Origin: JAYWDA01 sp043747555
Lineage (GTDB): Bacteria > Bdellovibrionota > Bdellovibrionia > Bdellovibrionales > Bdellovibrionaceae
NCBI GenBank assembly: GCA_043747555.1
Contig: JAYTOY010000070.1
Location: 1 to 64,000, forward strand
Length of the DNA stretch: 64,000 nucleotides
Direction of reading: 5' to 3'
Shown: positions 1 to 8,504 of the stretch, piece after piece
How positions within the stretch are numbered: the first letter of the stretch is position 1
Layout: every line of letters begins with the position of its first letter
The notes under the pieces: model-generated
The model's input: the letters and a program-made list of their open reading frames with translations, nothing else
Database searches by the model: none
Told to the model about the DNA's origin: nothing
Translations under genes and position numbers: made by a program

Positions 1-55
1 GAAACTGTTGGAATCAAGGGATCTTTTTGCTACCGTTGGGTGTCTGAGGTGATAT

Positions 56-916
56 TTGAATCCGTTTAACTTTGATGTCAGAAAAATCATTTTGATTCTG
101 CTGCTTCTGCCCTTGCCGTTGATTTCAATTAATATGGAACAAAAACCTTTTGCAAATAATTGGGTTTCTCAGCCGTTAGTGCTGCTAAGCACTTCGGCCC
201 AAGAGCTTTTTTATGGCTTTAGCGAAGGTGTTCGCGGCACGACAGCCATGTACGTAAACCTAATAAATATAAAAAAACAAAGTGAAAAAGTAAGCAGTAA
301 AAACCAAGAGCTTGAGGCTCGATTACAGCAACTCAATGATTTAGAAATCGAAAATAGTCGTTTAAAAAGCCTGATGGATTTTAAGCAGAATACAAAAATG
401 GAAATGAAATCAGCGCAAGTCATTGGCCTTGATTTGATGACCGATCATAAAACGATCACGATCAATAAAGGATCCCAAGATGGTCTTAAGACAGGCCAAG
501 CTGTTATTTCTGCGCAAGGGGTTTTGGGCTATATTTTTCGACCTAGCTTGCGCAGTTCGCAAGTGATGTTGATCACAGACCGTTACGCTGTCGTTGATGG
601 TATTGTTCAGCGCACCCGAGCTCGCGGCATTGTCGAAGGAAAAAATTCTTCAGCTTGCGTTTTGAAATACGTCGAGCGTTCGGAAGACGTTAAAGCGGGA
701 GATTTAGTGGTGACAGGGGGCCTGGATAATATTTTTCCAAAGGGTTTTCCGATTGCAATTGTCGAAAATGTGGAAAGAAAAACTTTTTCTGTGTCACTGA
801 AGGTGGATTTAAAACCTGTGGCTGATCCTTACAAAGTGGAAGAAGTATTTGTCATCATAAATGCCGCCCAAGAGGATTTCGGCACGCGATTTTCAGCCAG
901 CGCCGTGCAGGAGTAA
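56..916 (+). CDS. mreC: Rod shape-determining protein MreC
   Basis: MreC is a bitopic inner-membrane scaffold of the elongasome that links MreB to PBP2 and RodA in the periplasm. The 286-residue product shows one N-terminal membrane segment (about residues 8-27), then a coiled coil rich in Lys, Glu and Leu (about 72-110), then the beta-rich periplasmic domain with the MreC-typical NKGSQDGLKTGQAV stretch and a V(V)TGGLDNIFPKGFPI segment near the end. The start is TTG at 56, preceded by a GAGGTG ribosome-binding sequence at about 46-51. The gene opens an mreC-mreD-mrdA-rodA operon; mreB would be expected just upstream, outside the window. Length is normal for the family. Confidence 0.95.
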   Translation: MNPFNFDVRKIILILLLLPLPLISINMEQKPFANNWVSQPLVLLSTSAQELFYGFSEGVRGTTAMYVNLINIKKQSEKVSSKNQELEARLQQLNDLEIENSRLKSLMDFKQNTKMEMKSAQVIGLDLMTDHKTITINKGSQDGLKTGQAVISAQGVLGYIFRPSLRSSQVMLITDRYAVVDGIVQRTRARGIVEGKNSSACVLKYVERSEDVKAGDLVVTGGLDNIFPKGFPIAIVENVERKTFSVSLKVDLKPVADPYKVEEVFVIINAAQEDFGTRFSASAVQE

Positions 917-918
917 AG

Positions 919-1458
919 ATGAGTTGGTCTTCAGTTTTACATTTTACTTTAATTTCTACCTTAGGACTTTTTCTGGCGGCTTTCCAAACCAGTTTTTGGT
1001 TCCAGATGTTTGGCGCTGTTGCGCCGCCGTTACTTTGGCTGGTGATCTTTACTTATATTATCATTTACCGCACTGGTTTAGCCGCTCTCTTTCAGCTGGT
1101 GGTACTAGGAATGATACTTGCCCACTTTTCTGGAGCTTCTTTTAAAGTATTTTATCTTTGCTTGCTGTCTTACTACAGCGTGATTTATTTCATTAAAAGT
1201 CGCATTTTCTGGAGTGGGGCGGGGTATTTTTTGCTGATGTGCTCTGTCGGCTCGGTTTTCTATCATTTGATTTTTAGTTTCGCCACGATCATTATTGAGC
1301 GCAGTCATCCCGAGTGGTTGTTAGTTGAGCGTGCGACCCAAATTCTTTTAACACCGGCCTTCGCATTTCCACTTTTTTCTTTGATGCAAAAACTAGATTC
1401 GAAGTTTTTCTATAGCGGCCTTAAGGCCGAAGTGACGGGGGGAAATGCGTATGAATGA
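919..1458 (+). CDS. mreD: Rod shape-determining protein MreD (divergent)
   Basis: The 179-residue product is almost entirely hydrophobic, with five or so predicted membrane helices, as expected for MreD, the small integral membrane partner of MreC. MreD proteins are poorly conserved, so the assignment rests mainly on length, hydropathy and position: it starts 2 nt after mreC and overlaps the PBP2 gene downstream by 14 nt. No catalytic residues are expected. The ATG at 919 follows a GGAGTAAAG sequence that also contains the mreC stop codon. An overlapping reading frame at 861-1145 is a shadow of this gene and mreC. Confidence 0.85.
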   Translation: MSWSSVLHFTLISTLGLFLAAFQTSFWFQMFGAVAPPLLWLVIFTYIIIYRTGLAALFQLVVLGMILAHFSGASFKVFYLCLLSYYSVIYFIKSRIFWSGAGYFLLMCSVGSVFYHLIFSFATIIIERSHPEWLLVERATQILLTPAFAFPLFSLMQKLDSKFFYSGLKAEVTGGNAYE

Positions 1459-3442
1459 GTACGTCAGCAATCCCGACGAAGCCAAGGAATATTGGGGCCG
1501 ATACCGCTACTTTTATTTAACATTTTTTTTAGTTTTTTCAGTTTTTACAGTTCGACTTTGGTATCTGCAAATTTTATCAGGCACTGAGCTGCGAGAGTTT
1601 TCGGAAAAAAATAGGATCAAGCAAAATAAAATTATTGCACCTCGAGGTCTTATGCTAGATCGCGAAGGCCGTGTCTTGGTTGAAAACCTCCCTGGATTCG
1701 AAGTCGTTATTTCTCCTCAGTATGTTGATAACTTGGATTCACTTTCAAGGGCGATCTCGCCGATTTTGGGGATCGAGAGTGATAAGCTAATTCAAAAAGT
1801 ACAAAAAAGCCGACGTCAAAATGGTGTCTTTGCCCAAGTGAAGCTAAAAGATAATCTCACCCGCGAAGAAGTTTTTCGGTTGAAAAGAATACGGCTTGAA
1901 ACTCCGGGTTTAGAAATTCGAGAATCGATTGTTCGCTTTTATCCAATGGCAGAAAATGGCGCACAGCTTTATGGCTATGTCGGAGAGATTTCTAAAAATC
2001 AGTTGCCGCTTTTAAACGAGTTCTACAAGGGTCTTTTGAAACTTGATCAGGGCGATATCATCGGAAAGAACGGCCTAGAAGAAGCTTTAGAAAAAGATAT
2101 TCGTGGAGTTGATGGAATTACATTTATCCAAGTCGATGCTCATGGTCGCGAAACAAGCACCGCGACACCGAATGTTTACGGCGAGCAAATTAAGGATCAA
2201 GAACCTATCCACGGGAATAATGCAGTCCTCACATTAGACCGAGATATTCAAGAGGCCGCTTATAAATCGATGCAAACCAATCAGCGAATTGGGGCGTTGG
2301 TCGCTATGCAAGCCAATGGCGAAATATTAGCCTGGATGAATGCTCCGTCTTATAACCCGAATGAATTTTCGACAGGAATTTCGGCATCAACTTGGTCGCG
2401 TCTGATTAACGACCAGTTTAAGCCCTTAAGAAATAAAGTCATCCAAGATCATTATTCTCCGGGATCAACTTTTAAACCTTTTGTGGCGTTGGCCGCTTTG
2501 CAAGAAAAAGTCATAAGCCCGACAACGCTGGTTTCTGCGCCAGGCGTATTTATGTTTGGCCGCAGGCCTTATCACGACAGTATCAAGGGCGGTCATGGGA
2601 ACGTAACAGTTTTTGAAGCTATCGAAGAATCAAGTAACGTTTTCTTTTATAAAATGGGAATCGCACTTGGTGTGAACAAAATGTACAACTACATCACACC
2701 CTTGGGGTTAGGAACCACGACGGGCGTCGATATTCCTCGGGAAGTCAGTGGAAATATTCCTAACTCGGAATGGAAGAAACGAGAACGGGGTGAAGAGTGG
2801 CAGCCCGGTGAAGATTTAAGCACAGCCATAGGGCAAGGATTTATCAATGTCACTCCCTTACAAATGGCTGTCGCCTATAATACCATCGCTCGTGAGGGAG
2901 AAGTTGTACGACCCTACGTGATCAGTAAAATCATTGATCAAGATGGCAAGATTTTAAGACAGAATTTTCCGCGGGTGATTCGAGATGTCACTGCTGCTAA
3001 AACAACAACGGGTATCCAATACAGCAAAGAGACCTTTCGCACTGTCAAAGAAGCCATGCGCCGGGTGGCGAATGGCGCCAAAGGGACGGCCCGATTTTGG
3101 AAAATTCCGGGTGTGCAGATGGCTGGAAAAACCGGGACTGTGCAAGTCATGGGATTTTCTGCAAATGACATTTACACGCGCTGTGAAACACGGCCTATTT
3201 TGCAGCGCCATCATGGTTGGTTTATTGCTTGGGCGCCCTGGGATAAACCTGAAATCACAGTGGCTGTTATGGCCGAGCATGCCTGTCATGGCAATACGGG
3301 AGCGGCACCCATTGTCCGCGATGTGATCCAAGCTTATTTTCAAAAGCATCACCCCGAAATCATAGCCGATGCGATCAAAAATAAAGCTGTGGCCCAAGCC
3401 AAAGCAAAGTCTGAACCAGTTCAGACCCAGGAAGGTGAGTAA
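1445..3442 (+). CDS. mrdA: Penicillin-binding protein 2 (elongasome transpeptidase)
   Basis: Class B PBP that cross-links lateral-wall peptidoglycan with RodA. The 665-residue protein has an N-terminal membrane anchor (about 24-43), a pedestal domain and a C-terminal transpeptidase domain. The three active-site motifs are visible: STFK near residue 341 (nucleophile Ser), SSN near 396 and KTGT near 562. The tail after residue 640 is Lys/Ala-rich and probably disordered. Two in-frame ATGs, at 1445 and 1451, are possible starts; both lie inside the end of mreD. The stop codon overlaps the rodA start in the arrangement TAATG, so translational coupling is likely. Length is close to the family norm. 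Confidence 0.97.
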   Translation: MRMNEYVSNPDEAKEYWGRYRYFYLTFFLVFSVFTVRLWYLQILSGTELREFSEKNRIKQNKIIAPRGLMLDREGRVLVENLPGFEVVISPQYVDNLDSLSRAISPILGIESDKLIQKVQKSRRQNGVFAQVKLKDNLTREEVFRLKRIRLETPGLEIRESIVRFYPMAENGAQLYGYVGEISKNQLPLLNEFYKGLLKLDQGDIIGKNGLEEALEKDIRGVDGITFIQVDAHGRETSTATPNVYGEQIKDQEPIHGNNAVLTLDRDIQEAAYKSMQTNQRIGALVAMQANGEILAWMNAPSYNPNEFSTGISASTWSRLINDQFKPLRNKVIQDHYSPGSTFKPFVALAALQEKVISPTTLVSAPGVFMFGRRPYHDSIKGGHGNVTVFEAIEESSNVFFYKMGIALGVNKMYNYITPLGLGTTTGVDIPREVSGNIPNSEWKKRERGEEWQPGEDLSTAIGQGFINVTPLQMAVAYNTIAREGEVVRPYVISKIIDQDGKILRQNFPRVIRDVTAAKTTTGIQYSKETFRTVKEAMRRVANGAKGTARFWKIPGVQMAGKTGTVQVMGFSANDIYTRCETRPILQRHHGWFIAWAPWDKPEITVAVMAEHACHGNTGAAPIVRDVIQAYFQKHHPEIIADAIKNKAVAQAKAKSEPVQTQEGE

Positions 3443-4566
3443 TGGAACTTTCCATGAACCTTGAAGACCGAACACTTTTTAAGCGTATCGATTGGAATTT
3501 AATTTTTGTTATCGTCGCCTTGAATATCATCGGACTCATCAATCTTTATAGCGCCACCCACGGTCCCAATGCAAAAGATGTTGAACCGCTTTTTATTAGT
3601 CAGATTATTTGGCTAGCCATCGGTTGGTGCGTCTTTTTTATTATGACTTTTTTTGATTACATTGTTGCTAGCAGGGTTGCCTACGCCATTTTTTTTCTAA
3701 ATTTGATGGCTATTTTATGGGTTACTTTTTTTGGTAAGGTGGCACTGGGCGCTCAGCGTTGGATCGACTTTGGATTTTTCCGCTATCAGCCTTCAGAAAC
3801 AATCAAGCTCGCCTTAATTATGGTGATGGCAAAAATTTTAGCTTCGCGAAATCCAATGGGACGTGGCATGGGCGCTCGCGAGCTGGCATTTCCATTAATA
3901 ATGTTATTAATTCCATTTGTCTTAATTGTTGAACAGCCTGATTTAGGAACGGCTCTGATGATTGGTGCTATTGGCGGCAGTTTGATTTTATTTTCAAAGA
4001 TTCGCCGGCTGATTTTGCTGGCAGTGATCGTTTTAGGGGTTGTCGGTATCTTTGGAGCGTGGAAGTTTGTATTACGGGATTATCAAAAAAATCGGATTTT
4101 AACATTTGTATCGCCGGGAAACGATCCCCGTGGCACCGGTTATAACAGCATTCAATCAAAAATTGCCGTGGGCAGTGGCCGTTTTTTCGGAAAAGGTTTT
4201 CGTAAAGGCACCCAGTCTCAGTTAGAGTTTTTACCTGAACGACACACCGATTTTATCTACAGCGTTCTTAGTGAAGAGCATGGCTTTGTTGGTAGCCTGA
4301 CAACCATCGGTCTATTTTTTATGTTATTCACAATCATTATTCGCATTGCCACCCATGCTCGGGATAAGTACGGAGCCCTTATTTGCATGGGGGTTCTGTG
4401 TTACGTTTTCTGGCATATGTTTGTGAATGTGGGAATGGTGATCGGTATTTTGCCAATTGTTGGCGTCCCTTTGCCGTTGCTTTCCTATGGTGGCTCAAGC
4501 ATGTTAACTACGATGGCGGGCTTGGGGCTTGTTTCTAGTGTGGCTTATCGCCGCTATCTATTTTAA
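3442..4566 (+). CDS. rodA: RodA, SEDS peptidoglycan glycosyltransferase
   Basis: SEDS-family polymerase of the elongasome, working as a pair with PBP2 on lipid II. The 374-residue product has about ten membrane helices and the hallmark loop with GSGRFFGKGFRKGTQ, followed near residue 263 by FLPERHTDFIY, whose Asp is the catalytic residue known in this family. C-terminal PLPLLSYGGSSM is also a SEDS signature. The start codon shares one base with the mrdA stop. A second ATG at 3454 is an alternative start. The gene is the last clear elongasome gene; a small secreted protein follows 15 nt later and may be co-transcribed. Confidence 0.97.
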   Translation: MELSMNLEDRTLFKRIDWNLIFVIVALNIIGLINLYSATHGPNAKDVEPLFISQIIWLAIGWCVFFIMTFFDYIVASRVAYAIFFLNLMAILWVTFFGKVALGAQRWIDFGFFRYQPSETIKLALIMVMAKILASRNPMGRGMGARELAFPLIMLLIPFVLIVEQPDLGTALMIGAIGGSLILFSKIRRLILLAVIVLGVVGIFGAWKFVLRDYQKNRILTFVSPGNDPRGTGYNSIQSKIAVGSGRFFGKGFRKGTQSQLEFLPERHTDFIYSVLSEEHGFVGSLTTIGLFFMLFTIIIRIATHARDKYGALICMGVLCYVFWHMFVNVGMVIGILPIVGVPLPLLSYGGSSMLTTMAGLGLVSSVAYRRYLF

Positions 4567-4581
4567 TAAGGGAACTGAACT

Positions 4582-4971
4582 ATGAAAATAAATTTAAAAA
4601 GCGTTTTGATTTTGATGGCATTATGTCCAACCATGGTATGGGCCCAAAAAGTGGGCGTGCATGTGGATCGCATTGATGCAAATGAAAACACGACGATCGA
4701 AATTAAAAAAGGCGATCATCAAAAAAACGAAAAACAATTTGAAATTATTGAAGGCACTGATCAAATTGATGGCGATGCGGCCCCCCTTCTGCAGGATGCT
4801 CGTAAAAATTGGAAAACGGCCTGTGCTGATTGGAAAAAAGAGTTTAAAGAACTGAATAAGGATAACCAAGTTCTAGCCCTCAGTTGTGGCCGCATGACAT
4901 GCTCGACAGTGGCTATGGAAAGCACTTGCAACTCACAAGGTAAACACAAATTGCGCGTCCAAGTTAAATAG
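4582..4971 (+). CDS. Small exported protein of unknown function
   Basis: I do not recognise the family. The 129-residue product begins with a clear Sec signal peptide (residues 1-21, ending VWA before Q). The mature part is charged and contains four cysteines in its second half (around 81, 101, 106 and 115), which could form two disulfides in the periplasm. It starts 15 nt after rodA, with AAGGGA upstream, so it is probably transcribed with the mre operon, although that does not prove a cell-wall role. No lipobox is visible. Confidence 0.7.
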   Translation: MKINLKSVLILMALCPTMVWAQKVGVHVDRIDANENTTIEIKKGDHQKNEKQFEIIEGTDQIDGDAAPLLQDARKNWKTACADWKKEFKELNKDNQVLALSCGRMTCSTVAMESTCNSQGKHKLRVQVK

Positions 4972-5052
4972 GCTGACGGGTTTCAGACAGTTCCGCGACA
5001 GACCGGTGCATATTTGCACACGATCAGTCTAACGAGATCACCGGCAAAGTAA

Positions 5053-5326
5053 ATTCGGCCTTCGGAATTTGAAAATCCAAAAGTGCATAACCCAATCTTA
5101 TCAGCATCCAAACGAAAACGTGCGCCGATTTCTGTGCATCTTAAAAGGGAGCTTTTTTCGAAAGCGAAAGGCGGCTGCCAATACATTACGCCAGATGGAA
5201 TCCGCTGCGGATCTCGGTTTCAAGTTCAGATAGATCATATCACTCCTGTCAAATGGACTAGATAATCTTCAGCTACTTTGCCGAACTCATAATCTTTTAA
5301 GGGCTTGGCAGATGGCTTTCCACTAG
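5053..5326 (+). pseudogene. HNH endonuclease remnant, frameshifted and truncated
   Basis: Reading from the GTG at 5083, the product contains KRELFSKAKGGCQY, then RCGSRFQVQIDHITP, matching the first half of a small HNH nuclease domain with the metal-site Cys residues and the IDH motif. The frame then runs into TAA at 5263-5265. In the +1 frame, from 5261 to the TAG at 5324-5326, the sequence reads DNLQLLCRTHNLLRAWQM, which is exactly the second half of the same domain (the NLxLLCxxHN motif). A deletion or frameshift near 5250-5261 therefore split one domain. The N-terminal region normally found in this family is also missing: the frame is closed by a stop at 5050-5052. Such HNH genes are common in Bdellovibrio genomes. 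The rest of the 4972-5535 gap shows nothing I can name. Confidence 0.75.
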
Positions 5327-5508
5327 TCAGCAGTGAGTCTCCCAAAACATCGGAGGCGATTTATAAGCGATCCTTGCGCCCAAGCATTAGTCGGTGGAAA
5401 TAAAAAATGTTACCCTAGCTCTGAAGCTTTTAGGCACGCCTCAGATTGATTGTCTTACTTTGATAAAGCTAATGAATTAGAGCACTTACAAATGGCACCC
5501 CTTTTGTA

Positions 5509-5526
5509 CCTTGTTAGTACACAAGG
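5509..5526 (+). promoter_or_regulatory. Hairpin overlapping a ribosome-binding site
   Basis: CCTTGT (5509-5514) and ACAAGG (5521-5526) form a perfect 6-bp stem with a 6-nt loop. The right arm contains part of the GGGAG ribosome-binding sequence (5525-5529) of the lytic transglycosylase gene, so folding of the transcript could reduce its translation. This is a structural observation only; no ligand or regulator is implied. Confidence 0.3.
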
Positions 5527-5535
5527 GAGTTGCCA

Positions 5536-6255
5536 ATGGGAATCAGAAGAAGAGTTTCTACTTTAGCTTCAATTTTATTCTTAAGCATTACTGGCTTCGG
5601 ATTTCAAAACTGGAATTATATCGATTTAAAAGAAGCCTCGATCGGTCCTATTAACGAGCACGCAAGACTTGCTCATGCTAAAGAATTGCTAGGAAAATCA
5701 TACCCTGGGAAAGCAGCCCTTCGAATTGAAAATATTAAAGATCTTAACCAACAAATATTAGATCAAATGACCGAAAGACTTCCCAAGGACTATAAAAAAT
5801 CAGCGATCAAGGTGACCCAAGCATTAATCGAAGAAGCTGAAAAAAATAATTTAGATCCCGTATTCGTTATGGCCATCATTGAAACAGAGTCAAAATTTAA
5901 TCCTAAAGCGAGAGGCTCTCATGGCGAAATTGGCCTGATGCAGATCAAGCCTGATACGGCGGCTTGGATCGCAAAAAAATCGATGATTTCTTTTATGAGC
6001 GCTAAAACATTAGAAAATCCATCGCAGAACATTCGAATTGGTGTCGCCTACATTTCCTTTTTAAGAAACAGTTTCCGTTTAGCGCCCGCCAAATACGTAA
6101 CGGCTTATAATATGGGTCCTCAGAAAATGCGAAGCATGATCGCGGGTCATCAAAAACCGAAAGAATATGCCACCAAAGTCATGGCAAATTATAAAAGCTT
6201 GTATACGGAGATCAAAGACAGCTCAAAAAAGAGCCTGCTGAGCGCGGCTCTATAA
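5536..6255 (+). CDS. Lytic transglycosylase, SLT domain
   Basis: Predicted to cleave the MurNAc-GlcNAc bond of peptidoglycan in the periplasm. The N-terminus has a short hydrophobic signal or anchor segment (about residues 10-23). The SLT domain covers about residues 100-215: catalytic Glu in the IIETESKFNP motif, then GEIGLMQIKPDTA and a VTAYNMGP segment, all diagnostic for this fold. I place the start at ATG 5536 because it sits 6 nt after GGGAG at 5525-5529; a TTG six bases earlier is too close to that site. The gene stands alone, with a GC-rich inverted repeat just after its stop (6267-6279) but no clear U-tract. Confidence 0.92.
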   Translation: MGIRRRVSTLASILFLSITGFGFQNWNYIDLKEASIGPINEHARLAHAKELLGKSYPGKAALRIENIKDLNQQILDQMTERLPKDYKKSAIKVTQALIEEAEKNNLDPVFVMAIIETESKFNPKARGSHGEIGLMQIKPDTAAWIAKKSMISFMSAKTLENPSQNIRIGVAYISFLRNSFRLAPAKYVTAYNMGPQKMRSMIAGHQKPKEYATKVMANYKSLYTEIKDSSKKSLLSAAL

Positions 6256-6370
6256 TTAAGTTTCGGGCGCCAGCGGCGCTCTTGAAGACTTTGATAAAGT
6301 GGGCTGGTTAAATTTTCATCTTTGAAAAATCTTGATGACAAAAAAAATGCCCATCGCTAGCTACTGAGAA

Positions 6371-7408
6371 ATGATAAAACAAAATTTAATCCGGGCTCTG
6401 TTTTTGGCATCCAGTTTGCTTACTGCCGTGGCGTCGGCGGAATGCCTAATAACCTTCAATACCTACGGTCCTATCTATGCGTCTAATGTGAAGAGCAGGG
6501 GTCTTCGGTTGGTCGAAGAAATTGATAACAACAATAAATGTGATCTGCTTCATTTCCAAGAAGTTTGGAATAAGGGTCAGATTAATATTTTTGATCATGG
6601 TTTAAACGATTCCTATCAAATTTATTCTCCCAATCGCCAATCTAGAATTGGGTTAATGAATTTTTCGCTCAAACCGTGGCTGGAGTCTAAGACGTATTCC
6701 TACCGAGCTAACTATGACAGCGATTTCTTAGATAACATCAGAAGAATGATCCACTCGAAAAAAGCATTTTCAGTCTTAAATGGCGCTTTGCCTGGCACTC
6801 TGTCAGTCAATACCCATCTTCATCCAACCTCTGAGCGCGTTCGCATTTTACAAATAATTGATCTATTAAACTGGCGAGTCCAAGATCAAGCCCAGCCTCT
6901 GATTTTGACTGGAGACTTTAATTTTGATCCAAACTCATTCGAGCATTCATTTATAATGAAAATTTTAGATTTGGACGATACGATGCTAGTTGTGAGAGGT
7001 CAGTATCCAGCTGATTTTTGCAGTTACTGTGCGAGCAATCCGTTGGGTTGGTTAAGTGATAATCATACTTTTGATTATGTTTTCTTTTCTCATATAGCCA
7101 GCGGCGAAAACGGGTGGGTTCCAAAAAATATTCATTTGGCATTGACTGGCGATGGACAACCTTTATCAGATCATTATGGGTTGAAAGTTGAATTCCTTCA
7201 AGGGCAAGGCGCTTTTCAAGAAGTGAATGCTGAAAATTCAAAAGAAGAAATGTTAAGGATTTTTGATGCGGCGACATCGCGGGTTCTTGCTTTCGGTCCG
7301 GCCCGGGACCTTGGATACATAGTGATGATGAGAAAAATTCGTGCGGAAATAGAAAGCGGCGAGGGTCCCTATGGACAATATTTTTCTCAAATTTTCCAAA
7401 AGCATTAA
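6371..7408 (+). CDS. Secreted endonuclease/exonuclease/phosphatase-family protein
   Basis: The 345-residue product has a signal peptide (about 1-23, AVASA before E) followed by an EEP-fold domain. Visible signature pieces are ITFNTYG near the start, LLHFQEVW with the metal-binding Glu, LSVNTHLHPTSERVR, LILTGDFNF with the catalytic Asp-Asn pair, and LSDHYGL with the terminal Asp-His pair. The fold hydrolyses phosphodiesters such as DNA, RNA or sphingomyelin; which one cannot be told here. Export and the short distance between motifs are compatible with a sphingomyelinase-like or nuclease role. The last 80 residues extend beyond the domain and have no match I recognise. Confidence 0.85.
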   Translation: MIKQNLIRALFLASSLLTAVASAECLITFNTYGPIYASNVKSRGLRLVEEIDNNNKCDLLHFQEVWNKGQINIFDHGLNDSYQIYSPNRQSRIGLMNFSLKPWLESKTYSYRANYDSDFLDNIRRMIHSKKAFSVLNGALPGTLSVNTHLHPTSERVRILQIIDLLNWRVQDQAQPLILTGDFNFDPNSFEHSFIMKILDLDDTMLVVRGQYPADFCSYCASNPLGWLSDNHTFDYVFFSHIASGENGWVPKNIHLALTGDGQPLSDHYGLKVEFLQGQGAFQEVNAENSKEEMLRIFDAATSRVLAFGPARDLGYIVMMRKIRAEIESGEGPYGQYFSQIFQKH

Positions 7409-7419
7409 CGTTAAGTTCT

Positions 7420-7827
7420 TTATTTTTTAAGATGCCCCGGCGTAAACGCTTCGGGAAAAAGCTCGGAAAAAGTAAACGCCTTGACGACTTTTTTAGTATT
7501 TCCAATCCATACTTGTGTTTCCGGAGTGCCAAATTCAGCAATGATCTGCCGGCACATCCCACACGGCGGCCACGGGTCTTTTTGATCACTGACAACAACA
7601 ATTTCAGCAATTGGAACTTTGGCTCCTTCCGTGATGGCTTTCCAAATTGCGGTCCGCTCAGCGCAGACCGTTCCACCATAAGAAGCATTTTCCACATTGG
7701 CGCCGGTAAAAATTGAGCCATCTTTCATCCGCACAGAGGCGCCAATTTTGTGACCTGAATAAGGGGCATAGGCTTTTTTTCGTGCAGCTAAGGCTTTTTT
7801 AAATAATAGTTCTAATTGTTTTTTCAT
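7420..7827 (-). CDS. cdd: Cytidine deaminase
   Basis: Pyrimidine-salvage enzyme that converts (deoxy)cytidine to (deoxy)uridine. At 135 residues it matches the small homotetrameric class. The zinc site is complete: CAERTAI, with the catalytic Glu, and PCGMCRQ, with the two remaining Cys ligands. The N-terminus PYSGHKIGASVRMKDG and GANVENASYGGTVCAE are typical of the family. Its ATG overlaps the stop of the upstream maf-like gene by 4 nt, so the two are a translationally coupled pair. It converges on the secreted EEP gene with only 11 nt between stops. Confidence 0.95.
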   Translation of the reverse strand: MKKQLELLFKKALAARKKAYAPYSGHKIGASVRMKDGSIFTGANVENASYGGTVCAERTAIWKAITEGAKVPIAEIVVVSDQKDPWPPCGMCRQIIAEFGTPETQVWIGNTKKVVKAFTFSELFPEAFTPGHLKK

Positions 7828-8396
7828 GGCAGTTGAAACCCTTTTTCCCGCAAAACGTTGGCTAGTTTCATTAAAGGCAAACCTTGAATGGCCGTGAAAT
7901 CTTCAGTTTCTATTTTTTGCATCAAGGCGATCCCTAGTTTTTCTATTTTATAAGCACCCGCACAGTCTAATGGGAGATCATGATGAACATACCTTTCAAT
8001 TTCTGAAAGTGTCAGTGTCCGCAAAGTCATTCGGGTGATGTCGGTGATCAAGGTTTCGCCGCCGTCGCTAGCGACACAAACAGCGGTAATAAGAATATGG
8101 CTTTTCCCAGACATCGCTTGCAGTTGCTGAATAGCCGTATCAATGGAGCCAGGCTTACCTAAAATTTGACCTTGAAAATCGACTAGCTGATCGCCCCCAA
8201 TAACGACAGACCCCGGTGCCACCAAAGAGCGAGCCTTCAAGCAGGCTAAATGCTCGGCAAGCTTGCGAGGTTGAAAGCCCTTTTTCTTTTCGGCATCCTC
8301 ATCTACGCCAGGGGCTTGGGCCTTAAAAGAAAGCCCCAAGCGCTTTAAAAGTTCCTGTCGATAGACAGAGGTGCTAGCTAAAATTAGCTGGTTCAT
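7824..8396 (-). CDS. maf: Maf-family nucleotide pyrophosphatase
   Basis: Maf proteins hydrolyse non-canonical or modified nucleoside triphosphates and were first linked to septum inhibition. The 190-residue product begins LILASTSVYRQELLKRLGL, the family signature including the Ser/Arg substrate loop. It continues with a PGVDEDAE segment, then VIGGDQLV and GKPGSIDTAIQQLQAMSGK, all conserved. With cdd, whose start it overlaps, it forms a small nucleotide-metabolism operon read leftward. The subgroup (dTTP/UTP versus m7GTP pyrophosphatase) is not certain; the LASTS form suggests the YceF-like group. Confidence 0.92.
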   Translation of the reverse strand: MNQLILASTSVYRQELLKRLGLSFKAQAPGVDEDAEKKKGFQPRKLAEHLACLKARSLVAPGSVVIGGDQLVDFQGQILGKPGSIDTAIQQLQAMSGKSHILITAVCVASDGGETLITDITRMTLRTLTLSEIERYVHHDLPLDCAGAYKIEKLGIALMQKIETEDFTAIQGLPLMKLANVLREKGFQLP

Positions 8397-8504
8397 AGTG
8401 TCATTGAAGCATTATTTTCAATAGAAGCAAGACCCGCCTGGCAAAACTGAGTTTTTGTAGTCAAAAATAAGGCTTTCAGGTAGAAATGGCATATCACTTA
8501 AAAA

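Noticed and set aside
1..55. Possible 3' end of mreB before mreC
   Set aside because: A frame is open in part of these bases, but none gives a convincing MreB C-terminus, so no feature is called.
2954..3475. 173-codon open frame on the minus strand within mrdA and rodA
   Set aside because: It lies opposite certain genes with all catalytic motifs on the plus strand, and the product has no recognisable motif.
6267..6279. GCGCC/GGCGC hairpin after the lytic transglycosylase as terminator
   Set aside because: Only five base pairs and no proper U-tract; listed as a remark under the gene only.
6951..7721. 256-codon open frame on the minus strand across the EEP gene and cdd
   Set aside because: Both overlapped genes have clear signatures; this frame has none and is compositional noise.
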